From Inia geoffrensis (taxonomy: Eukaryota > Chordata > Mammalia > Artiodactyla > Iniidae), in assembly GCA_036417435.1 (NCBI GenBank), contig CM070910.1, forward strand, positions 68,418,784 to 68,482,783: a DNA stretch of 64,000 bases. The letters run 5' to 3'. A program made the position numbers and the translations under genes. Positions 24,096-36,115 of this stretch are shown one piece after another. Numbering within the stretch: the stretch's first letter is position 1; each line of letters opens with the position of its first letter. The notes below the pieces were generated by a model. It was not told the origin of the DNA. It made no database searches and worked only from the letters and a program-made list of their open reading frames with translations.

Positions 24096-24681
24096 GGGGG
24101 AAGAAGAAAACTCTTGTTTCTAAATATATCATATAAACCTTTTCTGTATTAGTTTTCAGAGTTGAGAATGTATTTGTTTAGTAAATATCTTCTACTTCTT
24201 GAAGGCTGTAAAGTGTTAGCACTTTAAACAACAAAAAACATTATAGGTGACTTTTTTGCTTATTTTGGTGTGTTGTTTGCTTGTACTTTCCTGACTGTGG
24301 ATTTTAGTTTTTACACAGGTTTTACTAATTCATGTAAACAATAAAAATGATTAGTGAGTATATTAATACTTTAATTCAGATGTGAAAACTTGGGATCAAT
24401 TTATATTTGAGAAGATTTATACCATTTTCCCATACTCTTTTATATATTTATAATTAAAATAAGTAACTGTATGTGTGTGCATTTGCATGTTTAGGTATGC
24501 TTCTGTCATTAGTCAAATTAATCATCAGGGCTGGCACTTGTGGTTGTTCAGGCTATACACTGGGCAACTCCAAAGAATACTGGTTTATATAGACTGCTAT
24601 GTATAATGTGTCAGCCTGATAATTATGCTGATAAAATAGTTTTTAGTGTTGAAATTTAAATAATTGTCTTGTTTAATTCAG

Positions 24682-24846
24682 GCACAGCCGGTTGGAGATT
24701 GTGATTTTAATATTCGTCTGCAATGTATAGAACGAGAAATAATAAATCCTCGACATGAAAAAATGAAGACGGGGCTCATTGACAAAACACAGGAACCATT
24801 TAGAGTCAGAAATAAGCCATTTTTTGACATCCATGCTTCAAGAAAG
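24682..24846 (+). CDS. RNGTT: RNGTT internal coding exon 3 of window (between motifs IIIa and IV)
   Basis: A 165-nt exon of 55 codons, phase 0 at both ends. The peptide starts [15 protein letters not shown] and ends FFDIHASRK. The acceptor is TTGTTTAATTCAG and the donor is gtaaag, the weakest of the four donors seen here. The segment links motifs IIIa and IV of the nucleotidyltransferase domain and includes the conserved RNKPFFDI stretch. Compared with the human protein as I remember it, it seems to differ at several places: Ala for Ser at residue 1, Asn for Ser in EIINPRHEK, Arg for Ser in EPFRVRNK, and His-Ala for Cys-Thr near the end. The other three exons show no difference I can name. 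The frame is fully open and ends exactly at the donor, so I read it as functional. Confidence 0.95.
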
Positions 24847-25024
24847 GTAAAGTTTTCTAATTAATACTTGCAGTGTAACAAAATTCATCTTGGAAAAGGA
24901 ATATGAATGACATTTTGAGACCCACTTGTCTTGATTTTTCCAGAAATTACTTGAATTGAATATAGCACTATATTGACAAACATATATAATTCCCAAGTCT
25001 GCTCTTTAGCAAGATCCTTTTTTA

Positions 25025-25240
25025 TTTTTTAAAATTGAAGTATAGTTGATTTACAATGTTGTGTTAGTTTCTGGTGTACAGCAAAGTAGTTCATATATAT
25101 ATACATATATATATATATATATTTTTTTTTTCTTTTTCAGATTCTTTTCCATTATAGTTTATTACATGGTATTGAATATAGTGCCCTGTTCTATACTGTA
25201 GGTCCTTGTTGTTTACCTATTTTATTTTAGTAAGATTCTT
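25025..25240 (-). mobile_element. 5'-truncated L1, 3' end only
   Basis: Reverse complement of the L1 3' UTR (aaaattgaagtatagttgat, gttagtttctggtgtacagc) with an (AT)n expansion at about 25093-25125. Flanking tagcaagatcct / tagtaagattct may be a decayed target duplication. Confidence 0.8.
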
Positions 25241-25275
25241 AGTGACAGAAACTTAGGTTACTTCCTTGTTTTCTT

Positions 25276-25505
25276 TTCTTTTTTAAAAAATATTTATTTA
25301 TTTGACTGCGCCGGGTCTTAGTTGCAGAATGTGGGACCTTTGTTGCCGCGTGAAGGGTCTTCGTTGTGGTGTTCAGGATCTTTACTTGTGGCATGTGGGC
25401 TCTTAGTTGGGGCATGTGAGATCTAGTTCCCTGACCAGGGATTGAACCCAGGCCCCCTGTATTGGGAGCACGGAGTCTTAACCCCTGGACCACCAGGCAA
25501 GTCCC
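25276..25505 (-). mobile_element. diverged tRNA-derived SINE (CHR-2-like)
   Basis: Reverse-strand element from GGGACTTGCCTGGTGGTCCAG to an AAATAAATATT tail. Flanking repeats ccttgttttctt (25264) and ccttgtttctt (25506) are imperfect. More diverged than the CHR-1-like copies, so older. Confidence 0.8.
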
Positions 25506-27349
25506 CCTTGTTTCTTAAAATAGTTTGTGATTCATGGCTATTGGTTCATATTATGTTTTTTAAAAAGCTGTAAGCAGGATAGAATTATATAGAGTGAAAA
25601 TCACCTGTTAAGCCTTCTGAAGGTCAACAGTGTTTACTACGTAGTCTTATTTTAAAAATTAATTTACATATATATATATACATACATGTGGAAGGTTTTC
25701 TTTTGTTATTTATTTTTGTTGTTTTGACACTGAAAACCCGAGACTTATTTCACTTAATACAACTTGGAAATATTTCCGTGACATGCAAAGAGATTTATAA
25801 CTGCTGCATAGTATTTGACAGTAAAGATGCACCATGGAGTTATTATGTTTTGGAGGAAGGGTGGTTATGATAGAATAATATAGGAAATAATAGCAATGTA
25901 AGCAACTAAATGTTTTAAACTTTTTTCTAATATAATCTCACATGTTAGATGATGTAAGTTTTTGTTGTATTTTAGCTGCTTCTACTCAAGTCCACTCAAT
26001 TTGGTATTAGCCCTTGGATGTAATATTAGCAGTAATCTCAGCACTGTTGAATGCCTATCTTTTCTTCTCAACAAATACAGAGTTATCATTCTGCTTTCAC
26101 TTATTTTGCATAATGCCTGCTTGGCGTGGGACTGTTGGTTGACTTCTGGTGCCATGGCCTTCCCACAGTTCACTGCGTTTCTGTCTGTTTTGGCAGCAGG
26201 AATATTATAGGGTTGCCTAAAAGAGCCATACACTTCTGTGCACTGCCCAGTCGGTAAGGTAGGGATAACGTTAACACTTAACATGGGCCACACCTTTCTA
26301 AATTTTTAATTCATTGTAAAAGTTGGTCAGAAGCCAAATTGTTTCAGTTTGCATTCGTTTTTTTAAAAAAGTATTTTGACAGCTTGTGCTGCCATAATTC
26401 AAAGTTCAGCATTTAAGAAAATGTGTCTCCGTGTAGTTTTATTAGTCAGAATCAGTGCTGCTTAGAAATGCTTAGAAAATAGTTCTTTAGGGATCTGAAG
26501 TATATAGTTATGTTGACCAACTTTTCATGTAGTTTTTCACCAGAAAAAACGATAACTCTAATTTTTCTCCTTTCTACTTAGCTTATATAACCACCCTTTG
26601 AAATCATCATAGGAAATTCTTTTTTTTCAAGCAGTTCTGTTATTTGGAATTTTACGTATAAGTCTCCTCTTCCCTCCTTTTCAGTTTTTACTGTTATTTT
26701 TTGTCCTCAATTTCTCTTACTAAAGTGTAAAGTTGTAGAATACAGAGGGAAAGCACATTTTGCAGCAGAGTTGGTCTAAAGGGTAAGACTGTAGTAACAC
26801 CAAGTTATAGAATAGTAGCTACGATTGACAGGTTATTGCTCTAGAATTGCTTATTATTTTTATATTTGCTACTGGAAATTGTAAAATAGTGGTGTTACGA
26901 ATGATGCAGCATTTGTCAGGGAAGTATGTATCATTTTTATGAGAAAGCCTAGTTTTTATGTGGTTTTTAACAAAATTTACAACTCTGAAAAATGCATACT
27001 TTTGGGTAGAAAACAGTAGAATTTCATTTCTGTCTATAAAAACTTGAAGATAACTTTGATTTTAGGAGTTTATTAACATAGCTCTATAAACAACCTCTCC
27101 ATTTTGTTGAATTTGATCCGTCAAACTAGTGAAGGGATAATGAGTTGTTTAATTTTTAACTTAATATACATAAATGGGTGTTAGAATACAGCATCCTAAA
27201 TAGTAATAAGAAGTAGCAGTTTCTTAAATTACAATTTATTTGCATTTCCAGTTTGAAGGCCAATTTAAAAAGAATTATTTGAACAGATTAAATGTGGTTA
27301 ACAAAATTTTAAAAGCCAGACAGACAGCAGATATTTATCATCATCTCAG

Positions 27350-28045
27350 AAGAGTAACCACTGCTATTAGCATTTATTGTATCCATCAGAATTTCTTTAT
27401 CCATGTGCAAGCAATACATTTATTTATATTCTTACCACCCTTACCCAAGAGGTGATTCTTAATGCCCTTTTCTGTACTTGCTGTTTTTTACTTATTTTGT
27501 GCCCCCTTGCCCCAGTTTTGGTACATGGAGATCTCCTTCAATCTTTTATTTAATAGATGCACAGATTTCCATCTTATCAGTGTACCATAATTTACTTAAT
27601 TAATCCATAGTCATTTGGGTTGTTTTTAGCCTGTTGATAAGTTTTTGTTTGTTTTGCATATGGATATCCAGTTGTTTCTGCACCAAGTATTTAAGAGATG
27701 GTCCTTTTTTCATTGAATTTCTTTTACATCTTTATAAAAAAAAAGTTGTTATGTATGTGTGGGACTATTGCTAGATGCTCTGTTCTATGCCCTTGATCTT
27801 TTTTATCTGTCTTTGTGGTAGTACTGTCTTGACTACCTTTGTTTATAGTAAAGATTGAAATCAGACAGACTTGATCCTCCAACTTTGTACTTCTTTTTTG
27901 AAGTTGTTTTCTCTATTCTAGCCCTTTGTGTTTTCATTGAATTCTCTTGTTCCATCTGATTCTTGTTTATAATTATTTTTCAGTTGATTCTCTTGGATTT
28001 TCTGAGTATCCAGTCATATTAGGTGTAAATTGACATAGTTTTACT
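27350..28045 (-). mobile_element. old antisense L1M, left part of a nested insertion
   Basis: Decayed L1M 3' UTR and ORF2 in reverse (agtaaccactgctattagca, gtagtactgtcttgactacc, attctcttggattttctgag). The last part corresponds to the RT region that resumes at 35595 after L1 copy B. Confidence 0.7.
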
Positions 28046-28047
28046 CA

Positions 28048-28112
28048 TTTTTCCTTCCTTCCTTCCTTCCTCCCTCCCTCCCTCCCTCCCTTCCTTCCTT
28101 CCTTCCTTTTCT
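28048..28112 (+). repeat. (TTCC)n/(TCCC)n microsatellite at an L1 tail
   Basis: Pyrimidine-only tetranucleotide run. It sits exactly where the A-rich tail of the antisense L1 copy B should be, so it probably grew from that tail. Confidence 0.9.
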
Positions 28113-28589
28113 TTCAACATCTTTATTGGAGTATAACTGTTCTACATTGGTGTGTTAGTTTCTGCTATATATAGCAAAGTGAATCAGCTATAAATACACA
28201 TATATCCCCATATCCCCTCCCTCTTGCGTCTCCCTCCCACCCTCCCTATCCCACCCCTCTAGGTGGACACAAGGCACTGGGCTGATCTCCCTGTGCTATA
28301 TGGCTGCTTCCCACTAGGTATCTGTTTTACATTTGGTAGTGTATATATATCCATGCCACTCTCTCACTTTGTCCCAGCTTACCCTTCCCCCTCCCCATAT
28401 CCTCAAGTCCATTCTCTAGTAGGTCTGCGTCTTTATTCCCATCTTGCCCTTAGGTTCTTCATGACTTTTTTTTTTTTCTAGATTCCATATACATATGTCA
28501 GCATGCGGTATTTGTTTGTCTCTTTCTGACTTACTTCACTCTGTATGACAACTCTAGGTCCATCCACCTCACTACAAATAACTCAATTT

Positions 28590-31500
28590 CATTTCTTTTT
28601 ATGGCTCAGTAATATTCCATTGTTTATATGTGCCACATCTTCTTTATCCATTCATCTGTCGATGGACACTGAGGTTGCTTCCATGTCCTGGCTATTGTAA
28701 ATAGAGCTGCAGTGAACATTGTGGTACATGACTCTTTTTGAATTATGGTTTTCTCAGGGTATATGCCCAGTAGTGGGTTTGCTGGATCATATGGTAGTTC
28801 TATTTTTAGTTTTTTAAGGACCCTCCATACTGTTCATAGTGGCTGTATCAATTTACATTCCCACTAACAGTGCAAGGGGTTCCCTTTTCTCCACACCGTC
28901 TCCAGCATTTATTGCTTGTAGATTTTTTAATGATGGCCATTCTGACTGGTGTGAGGTGATACCTCATTGTAGTTTTGATTTGCATTTCTCTAATGATTAG
29001 TGATGTTGAGCTAATATGTTTCATGTGTTTGTTGGCAATCTGTATATCTTCTTTGAAGAAATGTCTGTTTAGATCTTCTGCCTATTTTCGGATTGGGTTG
29101 TTTGTTTTTTTGATATTGAGCTGCGTGAGCTGCCTATATATTTTGGAGATTAATCCTTTGTCAGTTGCTTCATTTGCAAATATTTTCTCCCATTCTGAGG
29201 GTTGTCTTCTTTATGGTTTTCTTTGCCGAGCAAAAACTTTTAAGTTTCATTAGGTCACATTTGTTTACTTTTGTTTTTATCTCCATTTTTCTAGGAGGTG
29301 GGTCAAAAAGGATCTTGCTGGGATGTATGTCATAGAGTGTTCTGCCTGTGTTGTCCTCTAAGAGTTTTATAGTGTCTGGCCTTGCATTTAGGCCTTTAAT
29401 CCATTTTGTGTTTATTTTTGTGTATGGTGTTAGGGAATGTTCTAATTTCATTCTTTTACATGTAGCTGTCCAGTTTTCCCAGCACCACTTAATGAAGAGG
29501 CTGTCTTTTCTCCATTATATATTCTTGCCTCCTTTATCAAAGATAAGGTGACCATATGTGTGTGGGTTGATCTCTGGGCTTTCTATCCTGTTCCATTGAT
29601 CTATATTTCTGTTTTTGTGCCAGTATTATACTGTCTTGATTACTGTATCTTTGTAATATAGTCTGAAGTCAGGGAACCTGATTCCTCCAGGTCCGTTTTT
29701 CTTTCTCAAGATTGCTTTGGCTATTTGGGGTCTTTTGTGTTTCCATACAAATTGTGAAATTTTTTGTTCTAGTTCTGTGAAAAATGCCATTGGTAATTTG
29801 ATAGGGATTGCATGGAATCCGTAGATTGCTTTGGGTCATATCATTTTCACAATGTTGATTCTTCCAATCGAAAAACATGGTATATCTCTCCATCTGTTTG
29901 TATCCTCTTTTATTTCTTCCATCAGTGTCTTACAGTTTTCTGCATACAGGTCTTTCGTTTCCTTAGGTAGGTTTATTCCTAGGTATTTTATACTTTTTGT
30001 TGCAGTGGTAAATGGGATTGTTTCCTTAATTTCTCTTTCAGATTTTTCATTATTAGTGTATAGGAATACAAGAGATTTCTGTGCATTCATTTTGTATCCT
30101 GCTACTTTACCAAATTCATCGATTAGCACTAGTAGTTTTCTGGTGGCACCTTTAGGATTATCTATGTATAGTGTCATGTCATCTGCAAATAGTGACAGTT
30201 TTACTTCTTTTCCAATTTGTATTCCTTTTATTTCTTTTTCTTCTCTGATTGCCGTGACTAGGACTTGCAAAACTATGTTGAATAATAGTGGTGAGAGTGG
30301 ACATCGTTGTCTTGTTCCTGATCTTAGAGGACATGCTTTCAGTTTTTCACCATTGAGAATGATGTTTGCTGTGGGTTGTTCGTATATGGCCTTTTATTAT
30401 GTTGAGGTAGGTGCCCTCCATGCCCGCTTTCTGGAGAGTTTTTATCGTAAGTGCGTGTTGAATTTTGTCAAAAGCTTTTTCTGCATCTATGAGATGCTCA
30501 TATGGTTTTTCTCCTTCAATTTGTTAATATGGTGTATCACATTGATTGATTTGTGTATGTGGAAGAATCCTTGCATTTCTGGGATAAACCCCACTTGATC
30601 ATGGTGTATGATCCTTTTAATGTGTTGTTGGATTCTGTTTGCTAGTATTTTGTTGAGGAGTTGTGCATCTATATTTATCAGTGATAGTGGTCTGTAATTT
30701 TCTTTTTTTTGTAGTATCTTTGTCTGGCTTTGGTGTCAGGGTGATGGTGGCCTCATAGAATGAGTTTGGGAGTGTTCCTCCCTCTGCTATATTTTGTAAG
30801 AGTTTGAGAAGGATAGATGTTAGCTCTTCTCTAAATGTTTGATAGAATTCTCCTGTGAAGCCATCTTGTCCTGGGCTTTTGATTGTTGGAAGGTTTTTAA
30901 TCACAGTTTCAATTTCAGTGCTTGTGATTGGTCTGTTTATATTTTCTGTTTCTTCCTGGTTCAGTCTTGGGAGGTTGTGCTTTTCTAAGAATTTGTACAT
31001 TTCTTCCAGGTTGTGCATTTTATTGGCATAGAGTTGCTTGTAGTAATCTCTCATGATCTTTTGTATTTCTGCAGTGTCAGTTGTTACTTCTCCATTTTCA
31101 TTTCTAATTCTATTGATTTGAGTCTTCTCCCTTTTTTTCTTGATGAGTCTGGCTAGTGGTTTATCAATTTTGTTTATCTTCTCAAAGAACCAGCTTTTAG
31201 TTTTATTGATCTTAGCTATTGTTTCCTTCATTTCTTTTACATTTATTTCTGATCTGATCTTTATGATTTCTTTTCTTCTTCTAACTTTGTGGTTTTTTTT
31301 GTTCTTCTTTCTTTAATTGCTTTAGGTGTAAGATTAGGTTGTTTACTTGAGATGTTTCTTGTTTCTTGAGGTAGGATTATATTGCTATAAACTTCCCTCT
31401 TAGAACTGCTCTTGCTCTATCCCATAGGTTTTGGGTTGTTGTGTTTTCATTGTCATTTGTTTCTAGGTATTTTTTGATTTCCTCTTGGATTTCTTCAGTG

Positions 31501-32510
31501 ATCTCTTGGGTATTTAGTAGTGTATTGTTTAGCCTCCAGGTGTTTGTAGTTTATACAGATTTTTTCCTGTAATTGATACCTAGTTTCATAGCGTTGTGGT
31601 CAGAAAAGATACTTGATATGATTTCAGTTTTTTTAAATTTACCAAGGCTTAATTTGTGACCCAAGCTATGATCTGTCCTGGAGAATGTTCCATGAGCACT
31701 TGAGAAGAAAGTGTATTCTGTTGTTTTTGGATGGAATGTCCTATAAATATCAATTACGTCCATCTTGTTTAATGTATCATTTAAAGCTTGTGTTTCCTTA
31801 TTTATTTTCATTTTGGTTGATCTGTCCATTGGTGAAAGCGAGGTATTAAAGTCCCCTACTATGATTGTGTTACTGTGTATTTCCTCTTTTATGGCTGTTA
31901 GCATTTGCCTTATGTATTGAGGTGCTCCTATGTTGGGTGCATAAATATTTACAATTGTTATATCTTCTTCTTGGATTGATCCCTTGATCATTTTGTAGTG
32001 CCTTCTTTGTCTCTTGTAATTGTCTTTATTTTAAAGTCTGTTATGTCTGATGTGAGAATTGCTACTCCAGCTTTCTTTTTTTCTTCTTTTTTTTTTTTTT
32101 GCGGTACACTGGTCTCTTACTGTTGTGGCCTCTCCTGAGGCCACATCCAGAGCGCAGGCTCAGGATGCGCAGGCTCAGTGGCCATGGCTCACAGGCCCAG
32201 CCGCTCTGCGGCATGTGGGATCTTCCTGGACCGGGGCACAAACCTGTGTGCCCTGCATCAGCAGGCGGACTCTCAACCACTGCGCCACCAGGGAAGCCCC
32301 CCAGCTTTCTTTTGATTTCCATTTGCATAGAATATCTTTTTCCATCCCCTCACTTTCAGTCTGTATGTGTCCGTAGGTCTGAAGTGGGTCTCTTGTAGAC
32401 AGCAAATATATGGGTCTTGTTTATGTATCCATTCAGCCAGTCTATGTCTTTTGGTTGGAGCATTTAATCCATTTACATTTAAGACAGTTAGTGATATGTG
32501 TGTTCTTATT
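28590..32510 (-). pseudogene. L1 ORF2, broken, copy B
   Basis: Endonuclease part at 31551-31991 with IVGDFNTSLS and SDHNA motifs; the RT core with [14 protein letters not shown] at 29836-30270; C-terminal parts at 29669-29893 and 29170-29451. A CHR SINE at 32080-32300 cuts the N-terminal endonuclease region. Frames are separated by stops and small indels. The normal role would be target nicking and reverse transcription of L1 RNA. Confidence 0.87.
32080..32300 (-). mobile_element. CHR SINE (short form) inserted in L1 copy B
   Basis: Sits inside ORF2 of the L1 at 28113-35594. Perfect 13-bp duplication ccagctttctttt at 32067-32079 and 32301-32313. The other L1 (about 19948) shows the uninterrupted sequence gctactccagctttcttttg, an internal empty-site control. 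Confidence 0.95.
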
Positions 32511-32559
32511 ACCAGTTTAATTGGTTTGGTTTTGTTATTGTAGGTCTTTTCCTCGTCTC

Positions 32560-33450
32560 ATGTTTCCTGCCTAGAGAAGTTCCTTTAGCATTTGTTGTAA
32601 AGCTAGTTTGGTGGTGTGGAATTCTCTTAACTTTTTCTTGTCTGTAAAGGTTTTAATTTCTCCGTCGAATCTGAATGAGATCCTTGCCGGGTAGAGTGAT
32701 CTTGGTTGTAGGTTTTTCTTTCTCATCACTTAATGTTTGTCCTGCCACTCCCTTCTGGCTTGCAGAGTTTCTGCTGAAAGATCAGCTGTTAACCTTATGG
32801 GGATTCCCTTGTATGTTATTTGTTGTTTTTCCCTTTCTGCTTTTAATATTTTTTCTTTTTTTGATAGTTTGATTAATATGTGTCTTGGCATGTTTCTCCT
32901 TGGAATTATCCTGTCTGGCACTCTGTGTGCTTCCTGGACTTGATTGACTATTTCCTTTCTCATATTAGGGAAGTTTTCAAGTATAATCTCTTCAAATATT
33001 TTCTCAGTCCCTTTCTTTTTCTCTTCTTCTTCTGGGACCCCTATAATTCAAATGTTGGTGCATTTAATGTTTTACCAGAGGTCTCTGAGACTGTCCTCAA
33101 TTTTTTTTACTCTTTTTTCTTTATTCTGCTCTGCAGTAGTTATTTCCACTATTTTATCTACCAAGTCACGTATCCATTCTTATGCTTCAGTTATTCTGCT
33201 ATTGTTTCCTTGTAGAGAAATTTTAATGTCATTTATTGTGTTGGTCATCATTGTTTGTTTCTTCTAGGTCCTTATTAAACGTTTCTTGTATTTTCTCCAT
33301 TCTATTTCCAAGATTTTGGATCATCTTTACTGTCATTACTCTGAATTCTTTTTCACATAGACTGCCTGTTTCCTCTTCATTTGTTAGGTCTGGTGGGTTT
33401 TTACCTTGCTCCTTCATCTGCTGTGTATTTCTCTGTCTTCTCATTTTGCT
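32560..33450 (-). pseudogene. L1 ORF1, broken, copy B
   Basis: C-terminal domain piece at 32730-32963 (RRNMPRHILIKLS, ETLQARREWQDK) and an N-terminal piece at 33229-33444 (CEKEFRVMTVKMIQNLGNRM). The coiled-coil part between them is decayed. More damaged than in copy A. Confidence 0.82.
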
Positions 33451-33459
33451 TAACTTACT

Positions 33460-35594
33460 GTGTTTGGGGTCTCCTTTTCTCAGGCTGCAGGTTCTTAGTT
33501 CCTTTTGGTTTTGGTGTCTTCCCCCAGTGGGTAAGGTTGGTTCAGTGGGTTGTGTAGGTGGAGGGGACTGGTGCCTGTGTTCTGGTGGATGAGGCTGGAT
33601 CTTGTCTTTCTGGTGGGCAGGTCCACGTCTGGTGGTGTGTTTTGGGGTGTCTGTGAACTTATTATGATTTTAGGCAACCTTTCTGCTAATGGGTGGGGTT
33701 GTGTTCCTGTCTTGACAGTTGTTTTGCATAGAGTGTCCAGCGCTGTAGCTTGCTGGTCATTGAGTGGAGGTGGGTCTTAGCGTTGAGATGGAGATCCCTG
33801 GGAGAGCTTTCGCTGTTTGATATTACATGGGGCTGGAAGGTCTCTGGTGGATCAATGTCCTGAACATGGCTCTCCCACAGCAGAGGCTCAGGCCTGACAC
33901 CCAGCTGAAGCACCAAGACTCTGTCATCCACCCAGCTCAGAAGAAAAGGGAGGGAAAAAAAAAAAAGAATGAAAAATGAAATAAAATAGTTATTAAAATA
34001 AAAATATTATTAAAAATATACAAGTAAAAAAGTAATTAAAAAAAGCAAGAAAGAGAGAGCAACGAAACCAAAAAACATCCACCAATGATAACAAGTGCTA
34101 AAAGCTATACTTAAAAAAAAATAAATAAAAAGGACAGACAGAAAACCCTAGGACACATGGTAAAAGCAAAGCTATACAGACAAAATCACACAAAGAAGCA
34201 TACACATACAAACTCACAAAAGGAGAAAAAGGAAAAAATATATATATATTAAAAAAAAAGGAAGAGAGAAACCAAATCACTAAACAAATCTACCAATGAT
34301 AATAAGCTGTAAATACTAAGATAAACATAAAACCAGAAACAAATTAGATGCAGAAACTAAACCCGAAGTCTACCGTTGATCCCAAAGTCCACTGCCTCAA
34401 TTTTGGGATGATTAATTGTCTATTCAGGTATTCCACAGATGCAGGGTACCTCAGTTTCATTGTGGAGCTTTAATCTGCTGCTCCTGAGGCTGCTGGGAGA
34501 GATTTCCCTTTCTCTTCTTTGTTCGCACAGCTCCCGGAGTTCAGCTTCGGCTTTGGCCCCACCTCTGCATGTAGGTCACCTGAGGATGTCTGTTCCCCAC
34601 CCATACAGGACCAGGTTAAAGCAGCAGCTGCTTCAGGGACTCTGGCTTACTCAGGCTGGTGTGTGGCGGGGAGCGGCATGGAATGCAGGGCGAGCCTGTG
34701 GCAGCAGAGGCCAGCGTGATGTACCAACAGCCTGAGGCACGCCATGTGTTCTCCTGGGGAAGTTGTCCCTGGATCACGGGACCCTGGCAGTGGTGGGCTT
34801 TACAGGTTCCCGGGAGGGGAGGTGTGGATAGTGACCTGTGCTCGCACACAGGCTTCTTGGTGGCTGCAGCAGCAGCCTTAGTGTTTCATGCCCGTTGCTG
34901 GTGTTCACACTGATAGCCAGGGCTCGCACCCGTCTCTGGAGCTCGTTTAGGCGGTGCTCTGAATCCCCTCTCCTCACACACCCCAAAACAATGGTCTCTT
35001 GCCTCTTAGGTAGGTCCAGACTTTTTCTCAGACTCCCTCCCGGCTAGCTTGGGCTCACTAGCCCCCTTCAGGCTGTGTTTACGCTGCCAACCCCAGTCCT
35101 CTCCCTGGGATCTGACCTCTGAATCCTGAGCCTCAGCTCCCAGCCCCCGTCTGCCGCAGCGGGTGAGCAGACAAGCCTCTCGGGCTGGTGAGTGCCGGTC
35201 GGCACCGATCCTCTGTGTGGGAATCTCTCTGATTTGCCCTCCTCGCCCCCTATTGCTGCTCTCTCCTCTGTGGCTCTGAAGATTTCCCCCCTGCCCACCC
35301 CCCATCTCTGACAGTGAAGGGGCTTCCTAGTGTGTGGAAACTTTTCCTTCTTCACAGCTCCCTCCCCGAGCTGCAGGTCCTGTCCACATTCTTTGTCACC
35401 ATTTTTTCTGTTTTCTTTCGCCCTACCCAGGTATGTGGGTATTTTCTTGCCTTTTGGGAAGTCTGAGGTCTTCTGCCAGCGTTCAGTAGGTGTTCTGTAG
35501 GAGTTTTTCCACATGTAGCTGTATTTCTGATGTATTTGTGGGGAGGAAGGTGATCTCCACGTCTTACTCTTCCGCCATCTTGAAGCTATCGCTT
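33460..35594 (-). promoter_or_regulatory. L1 copy B 5' UTR (internal promoter region)
   Basis: About 2.1 kb, longer than in copy A. The outer part (34440-35594) is rich in G, C and CpG, while about 33950-34430 is A-rich on the plus strand. L1 5' UTRs carry an internal pol II promoter and often an antisense one. Activity is not shown by the sequence. The frames at 34439-35610 are not genes. Confidence 0.6.
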
Positions 35595-35995
35595 TAGTTT
35601 TTTTATACATTAACTTTTTTCGTGTCTAATTCAGTTATACACAAGTACAATTTTAAATTGTAGTAATAGTTATAGGGATCCTTGTCTTATTCTTGATTTG
35701 TGTGGGAATGCTTCTAGTGTTTCTTTATTGTATGCTGTCTTTGAGTCAAATCTGTTTTATCAGATTGAGCAAGTGTATGTTTGGTTCTATTTTACTGAGT
35801 CATTTTACTTTTAATCAAGAAAGGTATTCAATGTTGTCCAATTGCTTTTTATCTACTATAGATAGAATACTGGTTTTTTTTTTTTCTGCTTAGATTTATT
35901 TTATGTATTAAATGGAAATATATCCTAACACTGAAGCTTTCTTTTTTTCCTGGGATAAGCCCTACTTAGTCTTAATATATTATTATTAATTTATT
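35595..35995 (-). mobile_element. old antisense L1M, right part of a nested insertion
   Basis: Continues the RT region left off at 28045: gggatccttgtcttattctt, then tcctgggataagccctactt, in L1 order and the same orientation. With 27350-28045 it makes one older element split by L1 copy B. Confidence 0.68.
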
Positions 35996-35999
35996 TTTT

Positions 36000-36115
36000 G
36001 AAAAAACTTTATTTTTGGAGCAGTTTTAGGTTCACGACAACATTGAAAGGAAGGTACAGAGACTTCTCATCTGCCTGTAGCCACCACACACGCATAGCCG
36101 TCTTGTTTGGTAAAG
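36000..36115 (-). mobile_element. old L1M 3' region fragment
   Basis: ggagcagttttaggttcacg and aaggtacagagacttctcat match the reverse complement of a common L1M 3' segment. Confidence 0.55.

Larger units (their letters stand above)
13755..24681 (+). other. RNGTT: RNGTT intron between exons 2 and 3
   Basis: A 10,927-nt phase 0 intron, gtaagt to AATTCAG. More than half is one antisense L1 (16137-22012). Old L1M remnants precede it, and one short SINE lies at 22567-22705. I see nothing identifiable in about 13755-14980, 22013-22550 and 22721-24660, apart from AT-rich simple sequence near 24053-24095. Confidence 0.9.
28113..35594 (-). mobile_element. L1 copy B: nearly full-length, inactive, antisense, with nested SINE
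   Basis: Minus-strand order: 5' UTR (35594 to about 33460, GC-rich outer part, then a segment that is A-rich on the plus strand), ORF1 (33450-32560), ORF2 (32510-28590, interrupted by a CHR SINE), 3' UTR (28570-28113). The 5' start reads CTTCAAGATGGCGGAAGAGT on the minus strand, typical of complete artiodactyl L1s. It interrupts an older L1M. The ORFs resemble copy A but both UTRs differ. Many stops, not active. Confidence 0.88.

Noticed and set aside
27251..27350. Exon-like segment with CATTTCCAG before it and a gtaacc after it
   Set aside because: The donor is weak, the peptide resembles nothing known to me, and it abuts decayed L1M sequence.
28048..28112. Tetranucleotide run considered as a regulatory GA/CT element
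   Set aside because: Its position exactly at the L1 3' end makes an expanded tail the simpler reading.
34439..35610. Cluster of GC-rich frames up to 180 codons
   Set aside because: They fall in the L1 copy B 5' UTR. Long frames are expected by chance in GC-rich sequence.
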